Positions 8,081 through 16,679 of a stretch of 64,000 bases of DNA are shown here, piece after piece; position 1 is the first letter of the stretch, and each line of letters begins with the position of its first letter. The translations under genes and the position numbers were made by a program. This DNA comes from an uncultured Collinsella sp. Its GTDB lineage: Bacteria > Actinomycetota > Coriobacteriia > Coriobacteriales > Coriobacteriaceae. The notes below the pieces were generated by a model that searched no databases, was not told where the DNA came from, and was given only the letters and a program-made list of their open reading frames with translations. Location: assembly GCA_900541235.1 (NCBI GenBank), contig UQIW01000001.1, positions 186,001 to 250,000 on the forward strand. The letters are read 5' to 3'.

Positions 8081-9031
8081 TTAGCAGGAGAAGTCGACGC
8101 TGTCGATGATGTCCTTGAGGGCCTTGGCGGAGGCGGTGAGCTCATGCTGCTCGTCATCGTTCAGCGGCACGGGGACGCGGCAGACGACGCCGTCGCGGCC
8201 AACGACCGTCGGCATGGAGATGGCCAGATCGGACAGGCCATACTCGCCCACCATGAGCGAGGAAACGGGCAGAACGGTCTGCTCATCACGCATAACAGCG
8301 GTGCAGATGCGCTTAACGGCCATGGCGACGCCGTAGTAGGTGGCGTGCTTCTTCTCGATGATGGTGTAGGCGGAGTTCTTAACGTCCTCGGCGATACGCT
8401 TCTCGGCAGCCTCGTGCTCCAGATGACCGTGAAGCTCGCAGAAGGTGTTCAGCGGAACGCCAGCAACCTGAGCGCTGGACCAAGCGACAAACTCGGAGTC
8501 GCCGTGCTCGCCCATGACATAGGCCTGGACATCGCGCGGGTCAACCTCGACGTGGGCACCAAGCATCTGCTGCAGACGGCCAGTGTCGAGCACGGTACCG
8601 GAGCCGATGACATGGCCCTCGGGCAGGCCGGACATCTTGATGGCAGCATAGGTCAGAACATCAACCGGGTTGGAGACGATTAGCAGAATGCCGTCGAAGC
8701 CGGACTTCTTAATCTCGGGGATAATGGACTTAAAGATGTTAACGTTCTTGTTGACCAGGTCCAGGCGGGTCTCACCGGGCTTCTGGGCAGCGCCAGCGGT
8801 GACGACGATCATGGCGGCGTCGGCGACATCGGAATAATCGCCGGCGTAGATCTTCATCGGCTCGGCAAACGTCATGCCGTGCGCGATATCCAGAGCCTCA
8901 CCCTCGGCGCGGTTCTTGTCCACGTCGATGAGGACCATCTCGGAGAACAGACCGCTCTGCATCAGAGCGAACGCCGAAGACGAACCGACGAAGCCGCAGC
9001 CGACAATAGCGACCTTCTTCTCGTTAACCAT
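8081..9031 (-). CDS. ldh: L-lactate dehydrogenase
   Basis: This enzyme interconverts pyruvate and L-lactate with NADH, the main redox sink of a lactic fermenter. The 316-residue product has the N-terminal NAD motif GCGFVGSSSA, the Asp of LIDVDKNRAEGEALD, the substrate loop AAQKPGETRLDL with Gln at the specificity position (lactate rather than malate dehydrogenase), IVSNPVDVLTY, and the catalytic GEHGDS histidine. ATG 9031 is preceded by GGGAG; the longer open frame to 9109 has no family support. It is monocistronic, with a GC-rich hairpin in its leader (9058-9088) and a terminator at 8014-8049. Confidence 0.95.
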   Translation of the reverse strand: MVNEKKVAIVGCGFVGSSSAFALMQSGLFSEMVLIDVDKNRAEGEALDIAHGMTFAEPMKIYAGDYSDVADAAMIVVTAGAAQKPGETRLDLVNKNVNIFKSIIPEIKKSGFDGILLIVSNPVDVLTYAAIKMSGLPEGHVIGSGTVLDTGRLQQMLGAHVEVDPRDVQAYVMGEHGDSEFVAWSSAQVAGVPLNTFCELHGHLEHEAAEKRIAEDVKNSAYTIIEKKHATYYGVAMAVKRICTAVMRDEQTVLPVSSLMVGEYGLSDLAISMPTVVGRDGVVCRVPVPLNDDEQHELTASAKALKDIIDSVDFSC

Positions 9032-9057
9032 TAGAAACTCCCATCTCTCTCCACAAA

Positions 9058-9088
9058 CAAGCCGCCCGGGAACGACCCGAGCGGCTTG
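9058..9088 (-). promoter_or_regulatory. GC-rich hairpin in the ldh leader
   Basis: The minus strand carries CAAGCCGCTCGGG and CCCGGGCGGCTTG arms around TCGTT, followed by TTTG, ending about 26 bases before the ldh start. It could be a weak terminator of the upstream aminotransferase or a 5' stabilising or attenuating structure of ldh mRNA. The AT-rich stretch 9110-9200 upstream is the likely ldh promoter region, though I cannot assign boxes with confidence. Confidence 0.5.
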
Positions 9089-9232
9089 CCGTAATCCCAA
9101 TACATCCAATCGGGACTTTGATTATGCTCCTATTCGCAGCCAAAAATCGACCGTTTACCGAAATTGTTTGCAGAATTCGTAAAATAACTGCACGAAATCG
9201 GTTTCGAGCTATTGACGAGTCGAAATAGGTTT

Positions 9233-10396
9233 CTAATACAGGCCCGCCTCGCGAATGGCCTCGACAGCCAAAGCGATCTGATCGGGCGGCAGGACCAGCG
9301 CCATGCGCACGTGCCCCTCGCCCGAAGGGCCAAAGCTCGCGCCCGGCGTCACCACAACGCCGGCCTTCTCCATAAGCTCCTCGCAAAACGCCATGGAATC
9401 GGTGCGGCCACCGGGAAGCTTGGCCCACACAAACATAGAGCCATGCGCGTTGGGGCGCTCCCAGCCCAAGCCCTCAAGACCGTCGCACAGGGCATCGCGG
9501 CGCTCCTGGTACTTCAGACGCTGCGCCTCGACCTCATCGCGCGGACCGTTCAGGCAGGCGATGGCGGCCTTCTGGATCGGGAAGAACATGCCAAAGTCGA
9601 TCTGGCCGCGCAGCTTGGCAAAGGCCGAGACCACATCCTCGCGACCGACCAAAAAGCCGATGCGGGCACCGGTGACGTTAAACGACTTGGAGAGCGAGAA
9701 GAACTCCACGCCCACCTCAAGCGCACCGGGATACTGCAAGAAGCTGCCGCCCGGCTCGCCGTCGAACACGATGTCGGAGTATGCGTTGTCATGGACGATC
9801 AGCAGGTCGTGCTCGCGGGCGAAAGCGATGATCTCCTCGTAGACCTCGGGCGTGCCCACCGAGCCCACCGGGTTGGCGGGCAGCGACACGATCATATACT
9901 TGGCACGATCGGCCACCTCGGGATCGATACCCGCCACATAGGGCAGGTAATTATGCTCGGCAACCAGCGGATAGTATTCGAGCTTGGCATCGGCGATCTT
10001 GGCACCCGCCTCAAAGACCGGGTAGCACGGATCGGGAACCAAAATAGTGTCGCCCGGATCGAGCAGGGCCAGGCCCAAATGGCCCACGCCCTCCTGCGTG
10101 CCGTTGCACGACTGCACCATGGACGGCGTGATGCCCGAAACGCCAAAGCGACGCTCATAGTAATCGCACACGGCTTGCTTGAGTTCGGGCAGGTCGCGCA
10201 GGGCATACTTCCACATCTCGGGATCTTGGGCTGCCTGCGTGAGCGCCTCGACCACGTGGTCGTACGGCTTAAAGTCGGGCGTGCCCACGCTCATGTTGTA
10301 AATGGTCTTGCCCTGAGCCTTCAGCGCGAGAAGCTTGTTGTTGAGCGAGGCGAAGACCTCCGCGCCAAAGCGGTCGAGACGCTGCGATGCCTGCAT
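9233..10396 (-). CDS. Class I/II PLP aminotransferase (LL-DAP or N-acetyl-DAP aminotransferase-like)
   Basis: A 387-residue fold-type I aminotransferase. It shows NMSVGTPDF near the N terminus, the PLP-phosphate contact NGTQEGVG, VSLPANPVG (Asn), HDNAYSDIVFDG (Asp/Tyr), and SLSKSFNVTGARIGF with the Schiff-base lysine. The family includes LL-diaminopimelate and aromatic/alanine-type aminotransferases. With dapH nearby but no dedicated N-acetyl-DAP aminotransferase in the lysine operon, this is a candidate for that missing step, but sequence alone cannot fix the substrate. ATG 10396 is preceded by AAAGGTGG. A terminator-like hairpin with T5 lies only about 20 bases upstream of the start (10416-10446). 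Confidence 0.85.
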   Translation of the reverse strand: MQASQRLDRFGAEVFASLNNKLLALKAQGKTIYNMSVGTPDFKPYDHVVEALTQAAQDPEMWKYALRDLPELKQAVCDYYERRFGVSGITPSMVQSCNGTQEGVGHLGLALLDPGDTILVPDPCYPVFEAGAKIADAKLEYYPLVAEHNYLPYVAGIDPEVADRAKYMIVSLPANPVGSVGTPEVYEEIIAFAREHDLLIVHDNAYSDIVFDGEPGGSFLQYPGALEVGVEFFSLSKSFNVTGARIGFLVGREDVVSAFAKLRGQIDFGMFFPIQKAAIACLNGPRDEVEAQRLKYQERRDALCDGLEGLGWERPNAHGSMFVWAKLPGGRTDSMAFCEELMEKAGVVVTPGASFGPSGEGHVRMALVLPPDQIALAVEAIREAGLY

Positions 10397-10415
10397 GGTG
10401 CCACCTTTCGATATG

Positions 10416-10446
10416 AAAAACGCGGCGCTCCGACAAGAGCGCCGCG
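10416..10446 (-). terminator. Terminator-like hairpin upstream of the aminotransferase
   Basis: The minus strand reads CGCGGCGCTC-TTGTCG-GAGCGCCGCG followed by TTTTTC. It lies between the NAD synthetase stop (10515) and the aminotransferase start (10396), so it either ends the nadE transcript or attenuates read-through into the aminotransferase. Confidence 0.8.
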
Positions 10447-10514
10447 CGATACGGGCCATCAGATTGCAAAAGTGTAACGCTTGCAACCCCCGTATTGGTT
10501 CAATTTAGCCAACC

Positions 10515-12515
10515 TTAGTCAACTGGATTGAGCGCGTCGATCTGCGCAAGCCACAGACGCGAGCTGGCGTCACTCGGCATACGCCAATCGCCGCGCGGAC
10601 TGAGCGTCACCGAGCCCACCTTGGGACCATCGGGCAGGCAGCTGCGCTTAAACTGCTGGGCAAAGAAGCGACGGTAGAACGTACGTAGCCACGTGTGGAC
10701 GGTCTTGGCGTCGTAGACGCCCTCGAAGCTCTTGAGCGCCATGCGGTAGATCTTGCCCGGCTCAAAGCCAAAACGCAGCAGGTAATAGAGGAAGTAGTCG
10801 TGCAGCTCGTACGGGCCCACCAAATCCTCGGTCTTCTGCGCAATCTCGCCGTCGCCCGTGGGCGGCAGAAGCTCGGGAGATACCGGCGTATCGAGGATGT
10901 CGAGCAAGACCTCGGCAATACTCCCGCCAAAGACATCAGCCGCATAGCGCACCAAGTGACGCACGAGCGTCTTGGGCACGCTCGCGTTGACGGCGTACAT
11001 GCTCATGTGGTCGCCGTTATAGGTAGCCCAGCCGAGCGCCAGCTCCGACAGGTCGCCCGTGCCGATGACAAAGCCGCCAGCCTGGTTGGCCAAATCCATC
11101 AGAATCTGCGTACGCTCGCGGGCCTGGCTGTTCTCGTAGGTCACGTCCTGCACGGTCTGATCGTGCTCAATGTCCTTAAAGTGCTGCTCCACGGCCGCGT
11201 GGATCGAAACCTCGCGGAAGCTCACGCCCAGGTCGCGGGCAAGCGACTCGGCATTGGACTTGGTGCGATGCGTCGTGCCAAAACCTGGCATGGAGACCGC
11301 CGTGATACCCGTGCGCGGCAGCCCCAGTGCATCGAAGGCGCGAACTGTCACGAGCAGTGCCAGCGTGGAGTCCAAGCCACCCGAAAGGCCGATGACCGCA
11401 GCCTTGGTACCCGTATGGGCAAGGCGGGTCTTGAGGCCCGCAGTCTGCAGATTGAGGATCGTCTCGCAACGCTCGGCCAGGTCGCCATGGTCAGCCGGCA
11501 CAAAGGGCGCGCGGGGGAAGACACGGTAAATGTCGAGTGCATCGCGCAGGACAGGCTCGTCTGCCAGCACGCCCTCAAACGAAAATTCAACGGTTGTGGC
11601 CTCCGGCGCATCGTCCGCGCGCGTCCACGTCGTCGAGCGACGGCGCTCGGCAACCAGACGGTCGAGGTCAACATCGGCAACCGCCATATCGCAGGTAAGG
11701 AGCTTCGTCGCCGCCAGCTTAGAGCCGTTTTCGTAGACGAGGTTCTCGCCCGCAAAGACCATATCGGTCGTGGACTCGCCCTCGCTCGCGTCCGCATAGG
11801 CATAGGCACAGTACAGGCGCGCGCTTTGATTAGAGATAAGGCTGCGGCGGTAATCTGCCTTACCGATAATCTCGTCCGAGGCCGACGGGTTGAGAATCAC
11901 CGTCGCGCCGGCAAGCGCCATCTCGGTCGAAGGAGGCGCCGGCACCCACAGGTCCTCACAGACCTCAACGCCCAGCACCAGGTCCTCGGCTCCCTCATCA
12001 CAGCAGCGGTAGATAAGCCCCGAGCCCAGCGGGACCGGACCCTGACCGGCAAATTCAACCCACACGGGATCCGCAGGCGCCGGAGCAAACCAACGGCGCT
12101 CATAGAACTCGCCATAGTTGGGCAAATACTTCTTGGCCGTGAGGCCCAAAAGCTCGCCCGCGCAGCACACGGCGGCGCAGTTGTAGATATTCTCGGCAAC
12201 CGCAACGGGAAGACCGACGGTAAAGACAATCGGCAGCTCGCGGGTTTCATCGAGAATATGTGCCAGTGCAGTCTCGCAAGCATGCAGCAATGTGCGGTTA
12301 TGGAACAGATCGGCCGCGGTATAGCCAGTCAGATTAAGCTCGGGCAACACCAACGCACGAACGCCATGCCCGGCAGCTTCGCGAACAGCCGCCAGCGCAA
12401 CCTCGGCATTGCCCTCGACATCGGCAACGCGAATCCGCGGCGACGCCGCCGCCACACGCAAAAAGCCATCGTTCTTATTAGCCGAAACGCAGCATTGCCT
12501 TGTTGATCTGGACAC
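10515..12515 (-). CDS. nadE: Glutamine-dependent NAD(+) synthetase
   Basis: A 666-residue two-domain enzyme that makes NAD from nicotinic acid adenine dinucleotide, ATP and glutamine. The N-terminal nitrilase-type glutaminase (about 20-290) shows the Glu of LPELNLTGY, Lys of AKKYLPNYGEFYE and Cys of GVEVCEDLW. The C-terminal synthetase (about 340-660) has the pyrophosphate loop GLSGGLDSTLAL and later IGTGDLSELALGW and YAVNASVPKTLVR. The GTG at 12515 follows AAGGGGCC; the first 14 residues are not clearly conserved, so a slightly later start is possible. Length is typical for the fused glutaminase form. It sits at the border of the AT-rich island that begins just upstream. Confidence 0.94.
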   Translation of the reverse strand: MSRSTRQCCVSANKNDGFLRVAAASPRIRVADVEGNAEVALAAVREAAGHGVRALVLPELNLTGYTAADLFHNRTLLHACETALAHILDETRELPIVFTVGLPVAVAENIYNCAAVCCAGELLGLTAKKYLPNYGEFYERRWFAPAPADPVWVEFAGQGPVPLGSGLIYRCCDEGAEDLVLGVEVCEDLWVPAPPSTEMALAGATVILNPSASDEIIGKADYRRSLISNQSARLYCAYAYADASEGESTTDMVFAGENLVYENGSKLAATKLLTCDMAVADVDLDRLVAERRRSTTWTRADDAPEATTVEFSFEGVLADEPVLRDALDIYRVFPRAPFVPADHGDLAERCETILNLQTAGLKTRLAHTGTKAAVIGLSGGLDSTLALLVTVRAFDALGLPRTGITAVSMPGFGTTHRTKSNAESLARDLGVSFREVSIHAAVEQHFKDIEHDQTVQDVTYENSQARERTQILMDLANQAGGFVIGTGDLSELALGWATYNGDHMSMYAVNASVPKTLVRHLVRYAADVFGGSIAEVLLDILDTPVSPELLPPTGDGEIAQKTEDLVGPYELHDYFLYYLLRFGFEPGKIYRMALKSFEGVYDAKTVHTWLRTFYRRFFAQQFKRSCLPDGPKVGSVTLSPRGDWRMPSDASSRLWLAQIDALNPVD

Positions 12516-12645
12516 TGGAGGCCCCTTCTACCCTGAGATTCAGTCTAACGGACGTTCACATATCTCTAACTAGCCAAAGCAACCTCCCAGTTTACTGAGA
12601 GGCCAACCTGTGCTAAGAGCATGTATTTCAATAATATCTTTAATT

Positions 12646-12680
12646 AAAAAGGAGAAATCGATAATCGACTTCTCCTTTAA
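12646..12680 (-). terminator. Terminator of the radical SAM/peptide operon
   Basis: The minus strand reads AAAGGAGAA, a loop containing TCGATTATCGA, then TTCTCCTTTTTAATTA. The 9-bp stem with T-rich tail lies about 25 bases after the peptide gene stop. The remaining 12516-12645 stretch holds no gene I can support. Confidence 0.8.
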
Positions 12681-12702
12681 GCGAGGCGAGTAAATTTCGA
12701 AA

Positions 12703-12813
12703 CTAATGGCAGAATTTATCCATGTAGTCCTCAAAGTCGAACACTTCCACCACGACGCCCTCTTCCTGAAACTCTTTCAGTTGCTCCAAGAGATCTTTGT
12801 TAATAACGTCCAT
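12703..12813 (-). CDS. 36-residue peptide, candidate RiPP precursor
   Basis: A short gene too small for ordinary gene finders. It encodes 36 residues beginning MDVINKDLLEQLKEFQEEG and ending DYMDKFCH: an acidic, amphipathic-helix-like N-terminal half (a typical leader look), a VVVEVFDFED middle, and a single Cys-His at the C terminus. The ATG at 12813 is preceded by AGAGGAGG at ideal spacing, one of the strongest ribosome binding sites in the window. It begins 13 bases after the stop of the radical SAM gene and ends before an intrinsic terminator, so it is the last gene of that operon. The precursor role is inferred from this position; I do not recognise the peptide family. The C-terminal Cys or the aromatic/acidic residues would be the obvious modification targets. 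Confidence 0.7.
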   Translation of the reverse strand: MDVINKDLLEQLKEFQEEGVVVEVFDFEDYMDKFCH

Positions 12814-12826
12814 GCAGAAACCTCCT

Positions 12827-15106
12827 CTATCTAATCAATTGTAGTATATCTGCTTTCATGCAATTATCAACCAACTTGTTTAATTGCTCCTCGTTTGCCG
12901 ATAGTCCCTCTTTTTTCAAAATGTCGCGCACCTCGTTCTTAGTAATCGGCTTTTCAAACAACGAAAGCAAAGCGAACGAAAAATCATTAACCGCACACAT
13001 TCTATGGGTGGCACAACTCAGCAGTACTCTTAACCCCTCTTTTGAGCGTCCGACTTCTTTCACAAACGAACTTTTAACCAATTGAAAACCATTATCGTGC
13101 ATTACATAATCGGCATCGATATTTGTATTCAGCAATCCATAATGCAACAGTTCTTCTATCGCCCTTGTCAGCTCGAGATCGCCCTGATCAAGGATAAGAG
13201 AAATGCTACAATCGGCCTCCAATAAACGGGCCAACTTAAGGTATACCAACTGGGAAACAGCATAGACATGATGGTATTCAGAATTATAGAAGTAGGCAAA
13301 TGGCTCAACGAGCACGACAGAGGTCTTGGAATCCAGCCAGATTCGATCAGCTGGATTTAGACTAGTCAGCCGTCGCTTTACTTTGGTCAAATGTCCCTTA
13401 TACCTGACAGCGTGAATAGAATCTAGGATCCAGGTCACCTCTGAAATATGAAGCCGCTGGGGCAAGTCAATTGTGTCGCTACCGTTTATGACTTCTTGCA
13501 TATAAAAATCAATATGATGCTCATCAGATAAGGATTTTGCTTCATTTAAAGTTAAACCAGTGCCTGAAACATAATCCACTTCGAGGCGCAAATCCTCATA
13601 TTGGGACTTCGGCATTACAGAGACACCATACTTATCGGGATGATTCCAAACATCCGACCCCATAACGAGACCAAAATTCGTAAATCCTCTCGTGGAATAT
13701 GGAACACCACATACCTGTTTTGAATAATTCAAAACATTCTCTGTATAAGCTAAGGTGTTCAGAGCCTCTTCTTTAGTTTCGGTCGGAAAGCCAATCATAA
13801 AGAATAGATGAACAGGAATACCCGCATTGAGACAATCATGGATATTGCGATCAATCCAATCAACTCTCGTGTTCTTCTTCATTAGATCAAGAACTCTTTG
13901 GTTGTATGACTCGAGGCCAAACTGAATCTGCCTACATCCACTTTGGTATATCTTGTTGAAAACGTCTGTACTTAGGGTTGGAGAGAACCTCGTTTCTCCA
14001 TGCCAGAAAAACGTTTTTCCCGATGCGTTTATTTCATCCGCGAGTTGCTCCATTCTTTTGCCTTCGAATGTTTCATCCACAAAAGAGAAAACTCTCGTGC
14101 CGTATTTTTCATTTAACCGACACATTATTTCAAATACTCTCGATATAGGCATCTTTCGGTAACAACCACCGGTAGCACCGGGAATGGTGCAGAAGGCGCA
14201 ATGATTAAAACACTGCCTAGAAGAATAAACCGGCAATATTAACTCAGGCATGAAGTATTTAGAAAGGGCGAAGCCATCGAAATCGGGAACTGTATCGTTG
14301 ATAAATGTTTGCTCAATCCGATGGTTTTTATATATCTTTCCACCTTTAGCATGGCAAAGGTTTGGAACACAGTCGAGATTGTCATCACCAGAGTCAAGAG
14401 CCTCAAGAAGACGTGCAAGCGGCTCTTCGCCGTCATACATCATTATCGAATCAATGTATTCAAAAAAGGGATGCCATTCTTTCATGCAGTCATCTGCTAA
14501 ACGAGTAATGTAATTGCCGCCCAATGAGACGTGTTTAACAGATGGACATTCTTCTTTAATCAGTTTCGCTAACGTAACTGCAGAAATCAATTGGAAACAG
14601 CCGCTCACCGAAATCCCAATAAACTCGATTTTTTCCCTCTGAATACGCTTAAGAAAGGCAGTTTCATAGAAGGAAATAAACGGATTATGCAAGGTATCCG
14701 CAAGCGATTTCATTATTTCTGGTGTCGAATAATAATCATAGGGCAGATCTATGGAGTTGAACGTGTATTTAACTCCATATGAGACGTGATTTATGATATA
14801 GAGTGCATTTCTAAAAATGTTTTCAGCATATTGTCTTTCTTTTAGATTAAAGTATCTCTTCGATCTGAAAATATCTTTTGCCTCGTCAACATTAAGTGCT
14901 GACTTTTGTATCAACTCGATTGTTAATTGAACATTCGAACTAAACGAATCCTTTGATTCCCGATACCTTTTACAGCACTCTTCGACATGTCTAAAAGATA
15001 GGAGGTCATCGTAAAATTCCACGTTTAAGTCAACGATATCAACTTTATATTGTTCAACCTCTAGAAGATATGACTTCAAAACAGGCAAGGCAAGATACGG
15101 CCCCAC
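12827..15106 (-). CDS. B12-binding-type radical SAM enzyme, 5' end frameshifted
   Basis: The open frame encodes 759 residues. The first 250 or so resemble a cobalamin-binding (Rossmann) domain as found before radical SAM domains (PYLALPVLKSYLL, FIGISVSG, HVSLGGNYITRL, YDGEEPLARLLEAL). A radical SAM core follows, with cysteines C-x3-C-x2-C at about residues 299-306 (RQCFNHCAFC), FVDETFEGKRM, and FGLESYNQRVLDLMKK. The C-terminal third ends in a winged-helix-like segment. The frame starts at GTG 15106, but the missing first strand of the domain is encoded just upstream in another frame: ATG 15149 gives PKTLLVFPP, then a run of six C shifts the frame; five C would restore FPPGWSPVGPYLALP. So this is either a disrupted or phase-variable gene or a homopolymer error. 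It is AT-rich and part of the operon with DUF2087, MFS and the small peptide. Confidence 0.8.
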   Translation of the reverse strand: MGPYLALPVLKSYLLEVEQYKVDIVDLNVEFYDDLLSFRHVEECCKRYRESKDSFSSNVQLTIELIQKSALNVDEAKDIFRSKRYFNLKERQYAENIFRNALYIINHVSYGVKYTFNSIDLPYDYYSTPEIMKSLADTLHNPFISFYETAFLKRIQREKIEFIGISVSGCFQLISAVTLAKLIKEECPSVKHVSLGGNYITRLADDCMKEWHPFFEYIDSIMMYDGEEPLARLLEALDSGDDNLDCVPNLCHAKGGKIYKNHRIEQTFINDTVPDFDGFALSKYFMPELILPVYSSRQCFNHCAFCTIPGATGGCYRKMPISRVFEIMCRLNEKYGTRVFSFVDETFEGKRMEQLADEINASGKTFFWHGETRFSPTLSTDVFNKIYQSGCRQIQFGLESYNQRVLDLMKKNTRVDWIDRNIHDCLNAGIPVHLFFMIGFPTETKEEALNTLAYTENVLNYSKQVCGVPYSTRGFTNFGLVMGSDVWNHPDKYGVSVMPKSQYEDLRLEVDYVSGTGLTLNEAKSLSDEHHIDFYMQEVINGSDTIDLPQRLHISEVTWILDSIHAVRYKGHLTKVKRRLTSLNPADRIWLDSKTSVVLVEPFAYFYNSEYHHVYAVSQLVYLKLARLLEADCSISLILDQGDLELTRAIEELLHYGLLNTNIDADYVMHDNGFQLVKSSFVKEVGRSKEGLRVLLSCATHRMCAVNDFSFALLSLFEKPITKNEVRDILKKEGLSANEEQLNKLVDNCMKADILQLIR

Positions 15107-15149
15107 TGGACTCCATCCTGGGGGGAAATACTAAAAGCGTTTTAGGCAT
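15107..15149 (-). other. Displaced 5' end of the radical SAM gene with C6 tract
   Basis: ATG 15149 lies 7 bases after the MFS stop and encodes PKTLLVFPP, the expected first strand of a B12-binding domain. The homopolymer CCCCCC (15119-15124 region, minus strand) then puts the frame out; this reading stops after about 30 codons. Removing one C joins it to the long frame. An AGGATGGAG sequence just before GTG 15106 could allow re-initiation. Confidence 0.75.
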
Positions 15150-15156
15150 ATCAACG

Positions 15157-16341
15157 TCACATCTTTCGCAAATAATTCAATTGAAACACAACTACCATCA
15201 TAATTGAAAATACACCAAGTCCTGTAACGAGAATTGAGAACATCGCGATGCTCGTGAACAGCGAAACAAGGAGTGTTGAAATAACAACAGCAACCGATTG
15301 CAAAGACTCCCTAATTGAAAACAGGCTTATCGATTCAGATTCGTCTCTCGCCAAATCCTGCAGCGATGTTATGAGAAGCACATCTTGAATGGCGTTTCCG
15401 GCACCGACGATAAAAAGGAAAATAAACGATATCCCAGACGCATAGCGATAGCCAAACGCCAGATACGCACCGAGCGCAAGATACGTCACAAAACAATATG
15501 ATTTAACGCAATCGGAACCACTAATTAAACGACCATATATTGTATTTCCGAACAACAGTCCGATTGTAAGACTACTCTGAAGGAATCCGTATTGTATCGA
15601 TGACGAGTCAAATTGCAATTGCGCAATAGCTGGCAAAAGAGAATTCAGAGAGCCGAATGCCACGCCACTAGAAATATCGATTAATAGGAAACCAATTGCC
15701 AAGTGCTTCGCGCTAAGATCACTAAATGCAGTCCTGTTTTTTTCATTTTTGCTTATCCCCTCTTTATCATTAACCTCGATAACCGACGGAACATCTCGCA
15801 GCAACCAGAACGACGCGGCAAAAGAAAGCGCGTCTAATGCAAGAACAGCCTCCGCCCCAAATTGAGCGACAACAAAACCGCCGGCAACTGGCCCCAGAAC
15901 CATCATCAAATTCTGCAGAAACCCAAACGAATTATTAATTACGTCGCGATTGATACTATTCGTATTGGCTCTTAACAACGAGTAAAAGCAGGGCATTTCA
16001 ACCGTTCGGCAAAGCGATACCGCGCACGTAATAGCAAACATACTCCATTTACTATCAACAAAAATATAGCAAACGAATAATCCCGCGCAAATTAAGTCTG
16101 CCAATCTCATGGCCTGCAGTGTCCCGATACCCATCTTCTGAGGCAGCTGCGCGAGCGCAACTGAAAACAGAGAGGGGGCAAATCTACAGCAGACCATCAA
16201 AGCAGTTGCAGAAACATCGTGAGTTACCTCGTAAATCAGCATTGGCAAAGCAATATTCGCACACCAATTGCCTATTTCGCTTATCCCTCTAGCAATATAT
16301 AGGACCCGAACCGGACGGCTAGCTCTCAATACCGTGAACAT
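15157..16341 (-). CDS. MFS transporter (exporter-like)
   Basis: A 394-residue membrane protein with about 12 hydrophobic segments and the layout of the MFS_3/enterobactin-exporter-like group: RPVRVLYIARGISEIGNWCANIALPML at the start, RFAPSLFSVALAQLPQKMG (loop 2-3 motif), a long central loop rich in charged residues (EVNDKEGISKNEKNR) between helices 6 and 7, then six more helices. Such proteins export small molecules or peptides. ATG 16341 with GAGG 9 bases upstream is preferred to GTG 16344. The gene overlaps the end of the DUF2087 gene and is followed within 8 bases by the original radical SAM start, so the transporter most likely exports the product of this operon. Its codon use is AT-rich like its neighbours. 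Confidence 0.85.
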   Translation of the reverse strand: MFTVLRASRPVRVLYIARGISEIGNWCANIALPMLIYEVTHDVSATALMVCCRFAPSLFSVALAQLPQKMGIGTLQAMRLADLICAGLFVCYIFVDSKWSMFAITCAVSLCRTVEMPCFYSLLRANTNSINRDVINNSFGFLQNLMMVLGPVAGGFVVAQFGAEAVLALDALSFAASFWLLRDVPSVIEVNDKEGISKNEKNRTAFSDLSAKHLAIGFLLIDISSGVAFGSLNSLLPAIAQLQFDSSSIQYGFLQSSLTIGLLFGNTIYGRLISGSDCVKSYCFVTYLALGAYLAFGYRYASGISFIFLFIVGAGNAIQDVLLITSLQDLARDESESISLFSIRESLQSVAVVISTLLVSLFTSIAMFSILVTGLGVFSIMMVVVFQLNYLRKM

Positions 16342-16600
16342 CACGATTAACCTCGTATTTCAGGCCTCGCTCATCCCTTAATAGGAATCCATAATCAACC
16401 AAGTACCGCCTCAACACGGCATAATCAGGATAGAGCTGTGACAGCACACGATTAACCTGAAGCTCCGTATAACTTGTATTTAATTCAAAGAAAGAGACGG
16501 TCCATAGCAGCATGATTCTTTTATAGCTTTCCTTTTTTGGAATTGAAACCAGCTCGCCATTCTTGAGAAATCGTTTTTTAAAGTCTATTAGCTCATCCAT
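16319..16600 (-). CDS. DUF2087-family small protein
   Basis: The 93-residue product has the DUF2087 pattern: FLKNGELVSIPKKESYKRIMLLWTV, then Y-T-E-LQVN-R-VL-SQLYPDYAVLRRYLVDYGFLLRDE, a predicted winged-helix fold. DUF2087 domains often accompany HTH regulators, so a regulatory or protein-protein role is possible, but function is unknown. The ATG at 16600 follows GGAGGATGTGA. It is the first gene of the AT-rich four-gene operon and overlaps the MFS start. Confidence 0.8.
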   Translation of the reverse strand: MDELIDFKKRFLKNGELVSIPKKESYKRIMLLWTVSFFELNTSYTELQVNRVLSQLYPDYAVLRRYLVDYGFLLRDERGLKYEVNRDVHGIES

Positions 16601-16679
16601 TCACATCCTCCATTTCATACGCATCTAATACTAAAAATGCATACGCTTTAGGTCATCGCATTCGACTTCTATATTCGAA

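Noticed and set aside
8081..9232. Rex-type redox operator upstream of ldh
   Set aside because: The AT-rich leader has no TTGTGAAA-TTTCACAA-like dyad; only a GC-rich hairpin is seen.
10695..12506. 603-codon open frame opposite nadE
   Set aside because: Antisense shadow; composition (Arg/His/Gly-rich, no recognisable domain) is typical of the opposite strand of a GC-rich gene.
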